This document shows, piece by piece, positions 51,368 to 60,635 of a stretch of 64,000 bases of DNA. Below the pieces are notes generated by a model. It was not told the origin of the DNA. It worked only from the letters and a program-made list of their open reading frames with translations, and did not search any database. The stretch's first letter is position 1, and each line of letters opens with the position of its first letter. The DNA is from an uncultured Paracoccaceae bacterium (GTDB lineage: Bacteria; Pseudomonadota; Alphaproteobacteria; Rhodobacterales; Rhodobacteraceae), in NCBI GenBank assembly GCA_947502145.1, contig CANMYO010000001.1, positions 1 through 64,000 on the forward strand, in the 5' to 3' direction. The position numbers were made by a program, and so were the translations under genes.

Positions 51368-52428
51368 ATACGCCGGTTCCCTTTTTTGACGGCCACAACG
51401 ATTTCCTGTTGCGGTTGATGAAAACGCCAGCCCCGCGTGATGAGATCTGGATGGGGGATGGCGGTGCAGGACATCTGGACATGGCCCGGATGAAATCCGC
51501 CGGGTTCGCCGGGGGATTGTTCGCGATATTTGTCCCGCCTCTGGGGGCTGACAAGCCGCCAGACTTTCGCGCCGCGATGGCCAATCCCCCCTATCACATG
51601 CCGTCACCGCCACAGATGACCCATGCAGAGGCGCAGCCAGATGCCCTGGCCATGGCAGGCCTTATGCATTGGATGGAACGCGCGGCGCCGGATGATTTCA
51701 GCGTCTGCCGCTCCGTCGCTGAGATCCGCGCCGCGATGGCCAACAATCGCATTGCCGGTGTGATGCACATGGAGGGGGCCGAGGCGATAGGCCCGGACCT
51801 TGATGCGCTGTACCTGTTCCACGACATCGGCCTACGGTCGCTTGGCCCGGTCTGGAGCCGTGACACGATCTTTGGTTTTGGCGTTCCGATGTCGTTTCCA
51901 GGCACGCCGGACATTGGGCCGGGATTGACGCAGACCGGCAAAGATCTGGTCCGGCTTTGTGATCGGCTTGGCATCATGATCGACCTGTCCCACCTCAACG
52001 AAAAAGGCTTTGACGATGTGGCTGCGGTCTCGACCGCGCCACTGGTCGCAACGCATTCGAACGTGCACGCGCTTTGCAACAGCCCGCGCAACCTGACCGA
52101 CCGGCAATTGCACATGATCCGGGAACGCGATGGCATGGTCGGGCTGAATTTTGCAACGTTCTTTCTGAACGGGACCGGTACGGCTGATGCCACCATGTGG
52201 TGGGATGTTCTGCTGCGCCACCTTGATTATCTGATCGCTGAGCTGGGCGAAGACCACGTTGGCCTGGGATCAGATTTTGACGGCTGTGTGTTGCCGGATC
52301 TGATTGGCGATGTGACCGGCGTTGCAGCATTTTTTGCCGCGATGCAGGCGCATGGCTATGATGCGGCACTGATCGACAAACTGGCAAAGGACAACTGGCT
52401 GGCCTGCCTTGAACGCTGTCTGAAATGA
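51364..52428 (+). CDS. Membrane dipeptidase-like, peptidase family M19
   Basis: A 354-residue zinc dipeptidase of family M19. Zinc ligands are visible in FFDGHNDFLLRL (His-x-Asp), HMEGAEAIG (bridging Glu), ATHSNVHAL (His) and the Asp in GLGSDFDG. No signal peptide is seen, so it is cytoplasmic like most bacterial members. Its ATG overlaps the chaC stop, which strongly suggests a joint role: ChaC yields Cys-Gly, and this enzyme would split it. Confidence 0.92.
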   Translation: MNTPVPFFDGHNDFLLRLMKTPAPRDEIWMGDGGAGHLDMARMKSAGFAGGLFAIFVPPLGADKPPDFRAAMANPPYHMPSPPQMTHAEAQPDALAMAGLMHWMERAAPDDFSVCRSVAEIRAAMANNRIAGVMHMEGAEAIGPDLDALYLFHDIGLRSLGPVWSRDTIFGFGVPMSFPGTPDIGPGLTQTGKDLVRLCDRLGIMIDLSHLNEKGFDDVAAVSTAPLVATHSNVHALCNSPRNLTDRQLHMIRERDGMVGLNFATFFLNGTGTADATMWWDVLLRHLDYLIAELGEDHVGLGSDFDGCVLPDLIGDVTGVAAFFAAMQAHGYDAALIDKLAKDNWLACLERCLK

Positions 52429-52467
52429 CCTGACGCGCCGGTGACAATCGTCACGGGGTATGCGGTT

Positions 52468-53184
52468 TCAATGGCGTGCCTGCACGGGGCGGACATCATC
52501 TTCAAATGCCACGTGCCGGGGCCGGAATTGCCTGCCCTCAAGGCAGGCCGGCGCGCTGATCCGGTCCATACGAAAATGGCGGAAATCCTCGCGCGCGGGG
52601 TCCCAGGCGACAAGATACCACAGCGGCGGCAAGATCAGCATTGCCTGCGGTTCCACGTCTCGGCGGGTATTGGCACCGGTTGCGTCGCAATAGTCAAATC
52701 GCAGATGCCATCTTTGAAGAAACGCGGTTTCAAAGGCCGGCAGCAGCGCGGGGTCCATCCGTCTGATGTTGGAGGTGTCAATTTGCGGCGCGAGCTTTCC
52801 GACGTAAAGACAATCCAGAAAGCGCCGCAAATCCCGCACCTTGTCTGACGGCAGCGCCTTTTCAATCTTGGCAAGACCGGTATCCGCGAAACTGGCAAAC
52901 GGCAAAGATCCCGCCGCCCGCATCGAGGCGACGCTGATCAGTAGCGCGAATACCTCGGTCACGGACAGTCGGGGCGCGGTCTGGATCGACTGCGGATCCA
53001 GTTGCAGCCCCCCACCCCGCCCCGGTTCAGAATGAATGACGTAATCCTGGTCACGCAAAGCGCTGATGTCGCGCAAGACCGTGCGCCGCGACGCCCCCAA
53101 AGCGGTGGCAAGCTGCGAAATCGTCGATGTTCCGTTGCGCCGCAAATGGCGCACGATGGCATCCTGTCTGTTACGTGCATTCAT
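52468..53184 (-). CDS. YafY-type transcriptional regulator (HTH plus WYL domain)
   Basis: A 238-residue regulator with an N-terminal helix-turn-helix (RQDAIVRHLRRNGTSTISQLATALGASRRTVLRDISAL) and a C-terminal WYL domain with WHLRFDYCDATGANTRRDVEPQAMLILPPLWYLVAWDP. WYL domains bind ligands or nucleic acid. It is divergent from the epoxide hydrolase gene at 53356, with about 170 bp between them, so that gene is a likely target. It converges on the dipeptidase gene with a short gap. Confidence 0.88.
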   Translation of the reverse strand: MNARNRQDAIVRHLRRNGTSTISQLATALGASRRTVLRDISALRDQDYVIHSEPGRGGGLQLDPQSIQTAPRLSVTEVFALLISVASMRAAGSLPFASFADTGLAKIEKALPSDKVRDLRRFLDCLYVGKLAPQIDTSNIRRMDPALLPAFETAFLQRWHLRFDYCDATGANTRRDVEPQAMLILPPLWYLVAWDPAREDFRHFRMDRISAPACLEGRQFRPRHVAFEDDVRPVQARH

Positions 53185-53355
53185 TTTTGATGCTTACCAA
53201 ATAAAGGTGACAAATTTTGGCACCTTTGCACCCTAGTCCGTCATCAGCGGCGGCGACAAGCACCTCCTGGGCTTGCGGCGCTGAATAGGAACCCCATCGG
53301 GCAGGACGGTCAGCGCAACGCTGCCTGCGCCCGAAAAAGCATCAGAGGACGAAAC

Positions 53356-54300
53356 ATGCTTGACCTTACCCCCTTTCCCGAACCCACGCGCATTTCCGTG
53401 AACGGTGTGGAACTGGAAGTTTTTGAAGCCGGACAGGAAAACACAGGACACCCGATCGTGCTGTGTCATGGCTGGCCCGAGCACGCTTATTCCTGGCGTC
53501 ATCAGATGCCTGCGCTGGCCGCCGCAGGCTACCATGTGATTGTTCCCAACCAACGCGGTTATGGCAATTCTTCCCGTCCGACGGATGTCGCGGCCTATGA
53601 TATCGCACAATTGACCGGTGACCTTGTCGCGCTGCTGGATCACTTTGGTTATGCCGATGCGACGTTTGTTGGCCACGACTGGGGCGCAAACGTCGTTTGG
53701 GGGCTCGCGCAGTTGCATCCGGCACGGGTCAGGCAGTTGATCGCCCTGAGCCTGCCCCATCAGGATCGCGGAGATGTTCCCTGGCTCGAGATGATCGAAA
53801 CCCTCATGGGCCCGGATCATTACATGGTGCATTTCAACCGCCATCCCGGCGTGGCTGATGCGGTACTGGATGAAAATCGCCTGCGTTTCCTGCGCAACCT
53901 TTATCGCAAGGATGTCGCCCCGCAAGTGCCGGAACCGGGCATGATGATGATCAACCTCGCGCAGGCAGAGACCGCTGCGGGTGTACCCCTTTTGCGTGAT
54001 GAGGAGTTATCCGTATTTGACGCCGCCTTTGCAGCGTCCGGCTTTAACGGCAGCATCAACTGGTATCGCAATCTGGATCGAAACTGGCATCTTCTGGCGG
54101 ATGCCGACCCGATCATTCCGCATCGTGCACTGATGATCTATGGCGAGCGCGATATCGTGCCAAAATCCCCAACGCTGAAAGACTCCGTGCCCAACGTTGA
54201 GGTTGTCAGCCTTGAGTCCGGCCATTGGGTGCAACAGGAACAACCCCAAGAGACCACGCGCGTCATTTTGGACTGGCTTGGCCGCACGCCGCCGCGCTGA
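53356..54300 (+). CDS. Alpha/beta hydrolase, epoxide hydrolase type
   Basis: A 314-residue alpha/beta hydrolase. The oxyanion-hole motif is LCHGWPEHAYSWRHQMP, the nucleophilic Asp is in FVGHDWGANVVWG, and the catalytic His is in LESGHWVQQEQP. An Asp nucleophile together with the HGWP motif marks epoxide hydrolases rather than esterases. It would open an epoxide to a diol in the cytoplasm. The divergent YafY-type regulator probably controls it. Confidence 0.9.
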   Translation: MLDLTPFPEPTRISVNGVELEVFEAGQENTGHPIVLCHGWPEHAYSWRHQMPALAAAGYHVIVPNQRGYGNSSRPTDVAAYDIAQLTGDLVALLDHFGYADATFVGHDWGANVVWGLAQLHPARVRQLIALSLPHQDRGDVPWLEMIETLMGPDHYMVHFNRHPGVADAVLDENRLRFLRNLYRKDVAPQVPEPGMMMINLAQAETAAGVPLLRDEELSVFDAAFAASGFNGSINWYRNLDRNWHLLADADPIIPHRALMIYGERDIVPKSPTLKDSVPNVEVVSLESGHWVQQEQPQETTRVILDWLGRTPPR

Positions 54301-54353
54301 TCTGAAACGCTGCGCGCCTCGGGATTTGGTCTTGGGGTGCGTGGCGCAGGTCC

Positions 54354-54369
54354 GCCCGCCTTCGCGGGC
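54354..54369 (+). terminator. GC-rich stem-loop after the epoxide hydrolase gene
   Basis: GCCCGC-CTTC-GCGGGC forms a perfect 6-bp stem with a stable tetraloop, 53 bp beyond the hydrolase stop. No T-run follows, so it is a weak candidate for a terminator or an mRNA 3' stabiliser. Confidence 0.35.
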
Positions 54370-54542
54370 CCGGATACGATGGCTGGCATGTTGCGCATCC
54401 CAGCGACGGCACGCGCGCATTTCTACATCCGACTTTCATGGCAGAAGTGTCTATGATTGCCCGAAATTGAACAGAGGTGAACAAGCGGGGCCGGTCGCCC
54501 CCGATGTCAGGATCGCTGCGCCGGGCCGAATGGAGAATATCA

Positions 54543-54811
54543 ATGAACTCGCGTTACCAGCTTGTCGTGATTGGCGGTGGCGTTGTCGGCATGTCGGTCC
54601 TCAATCACCTTGTGAAATGGGTTGGAAAATCATGTGCTTGCTTGAACGCAGCGTGCTAATCGCCGGGGGTGTTCACGCGCTGAATGCGGACCCCAATATT
54701 GCAAGTTTGCAAGCTGACACGAACGACATGTCAAACGAAATTGGAAATGAGTCAGGTCAGGTCGTCACCAAATCTGCATTTCACAGTCCATCCTTTGCTT
54801 GGACGGATTAA
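54543..54811 (+). pseudogene. Decayed N-terminal fragment of a dimethylglycine/sarcosine dehydrogenase-like gene
   Basis: From the ATG at 54543, with GGAG upstream, the sequence reads as the FAD-binding start of dimethylglycine dehydrogenase-type enzymes: MNSRYQLVVIGGGVVGMSVL. One base appears to be missing at about 54619, after which the next frame continues MGWKIMCLLERSVLIAGG, then VHALNADPNIASLQADT and SNEIGNESGQV. A short deletion after the IAGG also removes the usual segment with the FAD-linking His. Nothing of the remaining 700 or so residues follows. It is a dead remnant that marks a rearranged junction between the core-like genes and the right-hand accessory genes. Confidence 0.75.
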
Positions 54812-55270
54812 GACCACCTCGGTCGCCGATTTCAGGGGGCAACGTTACGTCGTTTCACAGGGAGATGTGGCGCGGCCCATAGTTTTTCGTTGTCGGGCCG
54901 CCAAGTCATCAAAATTGCAAAGTTGCGTTAATCTTGGAAACACAAATAGCGCCTTTTGTGTCTCAATTCCTTCCATTCGTCTTTGCGACGAATACTTTTA
55001 GCTACTGTAGCGAAAGGCAGAGGTAATCCCAGTTTCTTAATGCCGCACCACTAGTGAGCTGCTGTCTGCACCAAAAGCGCATACTCCAGATCATACTAAC
55101 CCTTGGCGCCAACCTGTGGGCCCCCTTAGCAAGATGATCGCATCTATTTCACCGCAATAAATCCTGCTCAAACAGCTTGCGCAACTTCCGAACGGTGCTT
55201 CGAAGTCTCCAAGTGAAGCAAATTGCACAAGTTGCTTGCCAATTCCGAGCATATCCATACTAGATGAGGC
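54812..55270. other. Gene-free region upstream of a GntR regulator
   Basis: 459 bp, AT-rich compared with its left neighbours. No ORF with a recognisable product, tRNA or repeat is seen. It separates the decayed dehydrogenase fragment from the GntR gene and presumably contains the promoter of that gene. Confidence 0.5.
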
Positions 55271-55972
55271 ATGGTTTCTAACGAACGAAATGAGGCCTCA
55301 AAGCCATCTCTGACCGAGCAGAGCTACGAGACCCTGAGAAATGCGATATTGTCCAATCAACTGGCTCCAGAAGGGGTTTGGTCTGATAGAGAGTTTTGTG
55401 AACGGTTTGAACTTAGTCGCACGCCTGTACGCGAAGCTCTGCTGCGCCTCCAATCAGAGGGACTTGTCGAAATACTTCCACGGCGCGGCACTCGCATACT
55501 CCCGCTTAATGCAAGCGACGTCCGCGAAATCCATCAGGTCATCAAAGCTTTGGAATTGGAAGCGGCCCTGACCATTGCGCAATCAGCTGACAATGCTGAT
55601 GCACTTAATGCTGTCTCCCAAACAGTCGTTGCGATGGAAGACGCACTGGAGAAGAATGACTTAGATCTTTGGGTGTCCGCGGACGCTCAATTTCACGATG
55701 AAGTCGTCAGCCATTGTGAAAATCGACGAATTGTAAAAACGTATCGCTCATTGCGCGGGCTCACCGACAGAGCCCGCTATTTCACGCTGCGCCTGCGCCC
55801 GTTACCAATGCAATCCACAAAGGAGCATCGGCAAATGTATGAGGCGATGCGGGACAAGAGACTGTCAGACCTAGAAGCGCTGTATCGATGTCACTGGGAC
55901 AGGACCACCGAGGAAATCGCAAGACTCATCCAAGAACATTCTCAAAGTCGCCCATTGTCCCCGCTTCGCTAA
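55271..55972 (+). CDS. GntR-family regulator, FCD subfamily
   Basis: A 233-residue regulator. The winged helix-turn-helix is residues about 15-80 (SDREFCERFELSRTPVREALLRLQSEGLV, RRGTRILPLN), followed by an all-helical FCD ligand domain with metal-site histidines in AQFHDEVVSHCEN. FCD proteins bind organic acids or sugar acids. It is strikingly similar to the regulator at 60636-61343: both have SLTEQ-YE-LR-AILSN-LAP and identical RTPVREALLRLQ and RRGTRILPL runs. It converges on the second GntR gene with 8 bp between the stops. Confidence 0.92.
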   Translation: MVSNERNEASKPSLTEQSYETLRNAILSNQLAPEGVWSDREFCERFELSRTPVREALLRLQSEGLVEILPRRGTRILPLNASDVREIHQVIKALELEAALTIAQSADNADALNAVSQTVVAMEDALEKNDLDLWVSADAQFHDEVVSHCENRRIVKTYRSLRGLTDRARYFTLRLRPLPMQSTKEHRQMYEAMRDKRLSDLEALYRCHWDRTTEEIARLIQEHSQSRPLSPLR

Positions 55973-55980
55973 ATCGGGCT

Positions 55981-56619
55981 TCAGCGGTTCCTCAGCAAAA
56001 CAATGGTTTTTCGAATATGTGAGATCATCGCCTGCTCTGCCGCGTCCTGGTCACGCGCTTCTAGTGCATCAATGATAGCTATGTGTTCCGCGTAGGTTTC
56101 TTTTGAGGATCGCAAAATCCCTTGAGACAAGGACATACGCATTACAGAATGGATCGAGTCCAAAAGTTGCCCAAAACGCTGCTCGGGCATAAGGTCTGAC
56201 AGATATGTATGAAATTCGATATCGGCTTCGCGATAGGCTGGATCGTCGTCCTTCTCGACCTGATCTTCAACGGAAGCCATCAGCGAGCGCAGGAAAATCG
56301 TGTGTTTACGCTCAATTGTCGGCGCCAACAGCCTGCAAACCAGACCTTCCAACACAGCGCGCAACTCGAACAAGTCGGCAATTTGCTGCGGTCCGAACTC
56401 GGAAACGACGGCTTCGCTACGGCTGGACATGGTTACGAAATTATCGCGACCAAGCTTGGCGATGGCGCTTCGTAGCGGGGTGCGGCTGACACCCAATTTG
56501 GCGGCCAGATCCTCTTGAACGAGCTTTTGGCCGGCCTTCAAGTCACCGACCAGAATCATGTCCCGGATTTCCCTATAAACGCGTTCTTCTAGTGATTCAC
56601 CAGCCTGCCTTTGGGACAT
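55981..56619 (-). CDS. GntR-family regulator, FCD subfamily
   Basis: A 212-residue regulator starting at MSQRQ (56619). The helix-turn-helix reads LVQEDLAAKLGVSRTPLRSAIAKLGRDNFV, and the FCD domain follows with IEFHTYLSDLMPEQRF and EHIAIIDALEARD. It is only distantly related to the other two GntR genes here. It lies at the end of the TRAP/isomerase set, after a 147-bp gap that contains a TGTATACA palindrome, so it probably has its own promoter and regulates itself. Confidence 0.9.
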   Translation of the reverse strand: MSQRQAGESLEERVYREIRDMILVGDLKAGQKLVQEDLAAKLGVSRTPLRSAIAKLGRDNFVTMSSRSEAVVSEFGPQQIADLFELRAVLEGLVCRLLAPTIERKHTIFLRSLMASVEDQVEKDDDPAYREADIEFHTYLSDLMPEQRFGQLLDSIHSVMRMSLSQGILRSSKETYAEHIAIIDALEARDQDAAEQAMISHIRKTIVLLRNR

Positions 56620-56662
56620 TACCCACACCCACCTTCTCAGTGCCTTTTTTCAATATATTCAA

Positions 56663-56670
56663 TGTATACA
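56663..56670. promoter_or_regulatory. TGTATACA palindrome, possible GntR operator
   Basis: TGTATACA lies 43 bp upstream of the GntR start at 56619, in a very AT-rich stretch. This core is common in operators of FCD-type GntR regulators. Assignment to this regulator is inferred from position. Confidence 0.45.
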
Positions 56671-56766
56671 CTGATTGCACAGAATTATTTCAATTACCCA
56701 TTGCCAATGACAGGCATAGATCTGAAATAGGGCACCCGCTTCAGCAGATGCCCCTATTTCCATGAC

Positions 56767-57726
56767 CTATAGTAGCGCCTTGATCAGATCGCGATAATCC
56801 TGGGCCGGGTTGCCGTTCGATATGATCGCCTCAAGCTTATCTGTCCCGATTTTGTCGAGCAGTTTCTCAAGGTCGTCCATGATCTCGAAGGTGTTGGCAA
56901 TGGCTTCGTCGTTATCGTTGGTTCGTGTAAAGACATCGTACGCAACCCAGCCATCATAGCCGATACGACGCAAGTAGTAGAGCGTTTCAAGCGTCTGCCA
57001 GAGGTGAACAGATGCTGGCAACATGTCCCAGTCGGCGCCACGGTCGTTGTCGTTGAAATGGACATAGAACAAACGTCCGGCGTCATGTGCCATTGCCATT
57101 TCAGCCGCGGGGCACTCGCCTGCGATCAGCGCGTGACCGACATCCATGGTGACGCCCAAATTCTTTGCACCGACCCGGTCGCAGAAATGCAGCGTTTTAC
57201 CCATTGATGGGTGGATGATGTGATTACGGGATTCAAAGGCCTTATATTCGATAGACACTTTGATGTCTTCGCGATGGGATGTCGCCTCTTGGAATGATTC
57301 AATCGCCCAGCGCCATTGTTTCTGATGATCGACGTGGAACGCGTAATCCCAACCATCAATCAGAGGGCAAACGGTGATCATGCCCGCACCCAGATCGGCC
57401 GCCATATCCATCGCGGTTTTGATGTATTGCACAGTCTCGGCGCGAATACCTGGGTCGCGATGGGTGAAAGAGCCTTCTTTGAACTTGCCTTCAGTCTTGA
57501 TGTTCACGTTGACCGCAGAAACGGCAAGGCCCGAGTCCTTCACAGCCTGAATATGTTCACCATCCGCACCAAGGTCCTGCGGAAAGACCGGCTCGATTCC
57601 TCCTGTGCGTGGGATGGACTTGGCAACTTCCAGACGATCCAGAAAGGTCCGCGCGGGTTTGAATTGATGAAACCGGTCGCGATAGCCGCCGATTGTGCCC
57701 ATAAGAATTGAATTACGATACGCCAT
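56767..57726 (-). CDS. Sugar phosphate isomerase/epimerase (TIM-barrel)
   Basis: A 319-residue TIM-barrel protein of the xylose-isomerase-like/AP endonuclease 2 family. Metal-site residues are visible in IKVSIEYKAFE (Glu), GVTMDVGHALIAGE (Asp and His), and FYVHFNDNDRG (His and Asp). Members isomerise or epimerise sugars and their phosphates. It is downstream of the TRAP genes with an 86-bp gap, suggesting it acts on the imported sugar or acid. A second member of the same superfamily is at 63559-64000. Confidence 0.87.
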   Translation of the reverse strand: MAYRNSILMGTIGGYRDRFHQFKPARTFLDRLEVAKSIPRTGGIEPVFPQDLGADGEHIQAVKDSGLAVSAVNVNIKTEGKFKEGSFTHRDPGIRAETVQYIKTAMDMAADLGAGMITVCPLIDGWDYAFHVDHQKQWRWAIESFQEATSHREDIKVSIEYKAFESRNHIIHPSMGKTLHFCDRVGAKNLGVTMDVGHALIAGECPAAEMAMAHDAGRLFYVHFNDNDRGADWDMLPASVHLWQTLETLYYLRRIGYDGWVAYDVFTRTNDNDEAIANTFEIMDDLEKLLDKIGTDKLEAIISNGNPAQDYRDLIKALL

Positions 57727-57812
57727 ATGCGCCTCCAGAGTTTGCGACCAAATCGGGTCGAATTTGATTTGAACTGCACCCCGGGGAATGCCCCGAGGCG
57801 CAGCGACAAGAT

Positions 57813-59102
57813 TTATGAACCGTGGGTCATGCTGGGGATCAGCAAAACGATTTCAGGGAAAAGTGTAATCAGCGCCAAAACCACAAGCTGCACCGCGAGG
57901 AACGGCATGATGGCTCGGCAGATCTGACCGATTGAAATCCCGGCGATCCCTGCGGCAATGTAAAGCGACAGTCCGACCGGGGGTGTGACCGTACCGATCA
58001 TCAGGTTCACAGTCATCATCACCCCGAAGAACACAGGGTCGATGCCGAAGGCCAGGACCACAGGCAGTAGGACCGGGGTGAATACGATGATTGCTGAACC
58101 GCCATCCAAAAAGCAGCCTGCCACAAGCAACAGCACATTGATCACGATCAACAAAATCAATGCGGAGGTGATGTGCTCTGAAAACCAGTTTGACAGCGCC
58201 AGAGGCAGTTGCTCGATGGTGAGTACATAGCCTACCAGATTGGCCACACCGACAATGACCATTACGACGGCTGTGTTTAGTCCAGCAGAGTAGATGATCT
58301 GTGGCAGGTCAGAGAACTGAAGCTCTTTGTACCAAAAGAGCCCCACGATCAGCGCGTAGACTGTAGCAACGACAGCCGCTTCGGTCGCTGTAAAGATACC
58401 CCCGAGAATACCACCAACAATGATCAATGGCATGACTAGCGCCGCTGCTGCCGAAATGAAGGATTTGAACAGACCTTGATAGGAAAACGGCTCTGTTTCG
58501 ACTTCCCACTGCCCGCGTTTCGCGCGCATGTAGATCAGCACCATCATCCCTATTGTCATCATGAGGCCAGGAAGAATGCCGCCCATGAAGAGCGCACCAA
58601 TTGAGACGCCGGAGATCACGCCATAAAGAACCATCGGGATGGACGGAGGAATGATCGGGCCAATCACACCGGCAGCGGCAACGGTGGCAGCCGCAAAGGA
58701 TGGGTCAAAGCCTCGGCGCTTCATCATTGGGATCAACGTTGATCCAATCGCCGTCGTGTCGGCCACGGCAGAGCCTGAAATACCCGCAAAGATTGTCGAA
58801 GCAATCACCGCCACATGCGCCAGGCCGCCTGTGATCCAGCCCACCAGGTATGATGAGAAATTCACCAGCCGTCTGGAAATACCGCCATGCTCCATTAAGG
58901 CTCCAGCGGCCATGAAGAAGGGAATTGCCAACATTGGAAAGCTATCAAGCCCAGCATAAAGACGCTGCACCACCAGCTGCGGCGACATCAGATCAATCGA
59001 CATCAAGACCGCAATCGCAGCACCGGCCAGGCTGAAAAGAATTGGCGTACCAATCAGCAAGAGCAGAAAGAAAACGCCAAACAGCAGAAACAGGGAAGTC
59101 AT
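57813..59102 (-). CDS. dctM: TRAP transporter large permease (DctM)
   Basis: A 429-residue membrane protein with about twelve hydrophobic segments, the large subunit of a tripartite ATP-independent transporter. Landmarks include FFMAAGALMEHGGISRRLV, GISGSAVADTTAIGSTLIPMM and GVIGPIIPPSIPMVLYG. It uses the sodium gradient to carry substrate across the inner membrane. The start at 59102 (MTSLFLL) overlaps the dctQ stop by 4 bp. Confidence 0.95.
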   Translation of the reverse strand: MTSLFLLFGVFFLLLLIGTPILFSLAGAAIAVLMSIDLMSPQLVVQRLYAGLDSFPMLAIPFFMAAGALMEHGGISRRLVNFSSYLVGWITGGLAHVAVIASTIFAGISGSAVADTTAIGSTLIPMMKRRGFDPSFAAATVAAAGVIGPIIPPSIPMVLYGVISGVSIGALFMGGILPGLMMTIGMMVLIYMRAKRGQWEVETEPFSYQGLFKSFISAAAALVMPLIIVGGILGGIFTATEAAVVATVYALIVGLFWYKELQFSDLPQIIYSAGLNTAVVMVIVGVANLVGYVLTIEQLPLALSNWFSEHITSALILLIVINVLLLVAGCFLDGGSAIIVFTPVLLPVVLAFGIDPVFFGVMMTVNLMIGTVTPPVGLSLYIAAGIAGISIGQICRAIMPFLAVQLVVLALITLFPEIVLLIPSMTHGS

Positions 59103-59617
59103 GCGGTTTCTCCGACAAATACCAACCGCAATCGCAGCATCAGCACCACGAACAGCCAAACTAGCATCAAAAGGGATGACGCGAAGATGACACCAAAAAT
59201 CAGCCCCATCGGAATTTGTAGCGCCGGGGTGCGCTGATCCCATTCACGCATAAGGGTTATCCAGCTGCCCTCGACCATATAACGCGCACAGATCAGGCCG
59301 ATCAAAGTTGCGAAGGCCGCCGTCAGATGCCGCAATCGATCTGGCAACAGGTCAGTCATGATATTCACTGTCAGATGTTCTTCACGGCGCGCCAGAACAG
59401 CAGCGCCCAGAAAGACCACGCAGATGAATGAAAGACGTGCAACTTCTTCGGTCCAGCTAAGAGATGTCGGCAGCAGATAGCGGGAGCCGATTTGAAGCGT
59501 CACGGCGACAATCATATTGACCATCGCAAAGATAATGGCCCACTTCATGAAAGTCAGAATTCCAATCTCGGCGCGCTGAAGCGCACCGAGAAGACCGAAG
59601 GTATTCGGCTCGTTCAT
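59099..59617 (-). CDS. dctQ: TRAP transporter small permease (DctQ)
   Basis: A 172-residue membrane protein with four helices, the small subunit of the TRAP transporter. The pattern SLSWTEEVARLSFICVVFLGAAVLARREEHLTVNI, between the second and third helices, is diagnostic. It starts one base after the dctP stop and overlaps dctM by 4 bp, so the three subunits are made together. Confidence 0.93.
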   Translation of the reverse strand: MNEPNTFGLLGALQRAEIGILTFMKWAIIFAMVNMIVAVTLQIGSRYLLPTSLSWTEEVARLSFICVVFLGAAVLARREEHLTVNIMTDLLPDRLRHLTAAFATLIGLICARYMVEGSWITLMREWDQRTPALQIPMGLIFGVIFASSLLMLVWLFVVLMLRLRLVFVGETA

Positions 59618-59618
59618 A

Positions 59619-60608
59619 TCAGCGAACCGAGTCGATCATGTCGAGCCAGCGCTGCGCGTCCTCGCCAAACTCGCTGATGGCTTCGTCACGCAGTGGTGCT
59701 GTCAAAGCTTGGAATGCAGCACGGTCCGGGTAGGTCACCTGCATACCCTGCGCTTCAAGTTCTGCCAGAAGACCTGCGTCATCCGCAGCCACTTTGGCCC
59801 GTTGAACCACCGCTGCATCTGCAACCGCGCCGCGGATGATTTCTTGATGCTCTTCGCTCAGATCATCCCAAAGGTCCCCCGAATACATGACCATATGTGT
59901 CAGGTGCAGGTGGCCCGTCATGGCGAGGTGATCATTCACTTCAGAAAACTTCGCGTTATAGATGTTGGACAGCGGGTTTTCCTGACCGTCAACAACGTGC
60001 TGTTCCATTGCAGTGTAGAGCTCGCTAAACGCCATTGGTGTTGCATTCGCCCCCATCAGCTCAACCGACTTGAGGTGATAGTTGGAACGTGGCGTCCGGA
60101 TCTTCAGACCCTTCATGTCGTCAGGGCCGTTCACTGGACGCGCTGAGTTGGTCAGGTGACGCATGCCTGCCTCAAAGAAGCCCAGCAGTTCAACGCCGTG
60201 TTCATTTACCTTATCCGCAACTTCATCACCCAGAGGGCCATCGAAGGCGCGGAAGGAATGTTCGCGATCGTCAAACAGGTAACCGATTTCCAGCGCGCCC
60301 ATTACAGGCACCCAAGACCCAAAGAAACCTGTTGTCACCCATGTCATTTCCAGCGTGCCACCGCGGAGCTGCTCGACCATTTCGCGTTGGTTGCCAAGTT
60401 GGCTGTCGGTGAAAACGCGCACGTCGATTGCCCCCCCGGAGCGCTCTTCTACAAGGCGTTCAATTTCACGTGCGCCTACGTTTTCGGGGTGATCGCCTGA
60501 GACAACCGTACCGATTTTCAGCACGAGATCTGCAGCGACAGCCGGCACGGCCATTAGCGAGATCATTGCAGTCGCCAGAAGCGACGATTTCAAAGTGAGC
60601 TTCTTCAT
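59619..60608 (-). CDS. dctP: TRAP transporter substrate-binding protein (DctP)
   Basis: A 329-residue periplasmic protein with a clear signal peptide (MKKLTLKSSLLATAMISLMA, then VPAVAA). The mature protein has the DctP pattern: LKIGTVVSGDHPENVGAREIERLVEERSGG and LKIRTPRSNYHLKSVELMGANATPMAFSELYTAMEQHVVDGQENPLSN, whose Arg usually binds a carboxylate of the ligand. It selects the substrate for the DctQM pair. GGAGG lies just upstream of the start, and the GntR gene ends only 27 bp before it, so GntR and TRAP genes form one transcript. The kinase and isomerases nearby suggest a sugar acid or polyol. Confidence 0.94.
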   Translation of the reverse strand: MKKLTLKSSLLATAMISLMAVPAVAADLVLKIGTVVSGDHPENVGAREIERLVEERSGGAIDVRVFTDSQLGNQREMVEQLRGGTLEMTWVTTGFFGSWVPVMGALEIGYLFDDREHSFRAFDGPLGDEVADKVNEHGVELLGFFEAGMRHLTNSARPVNGPDDMKGLKIRTPRSNYHLKSVELMGANATPMAFSELYTAMEQHVVDGQENPLSNIYNAKFSEVNDHLAMTGHLHLTHMVMYSGDLWDDLSEEHQEIIRGAVADAAVVQRAKVAADDAGLLAELEAQGMQVTYPDRAAFQALTAPLRDEAISEFGEDAQRWLDMIDSVR

Positions 60609-60635
60609 TTTTTCCTCCCTAAGGAATTTGAACTC

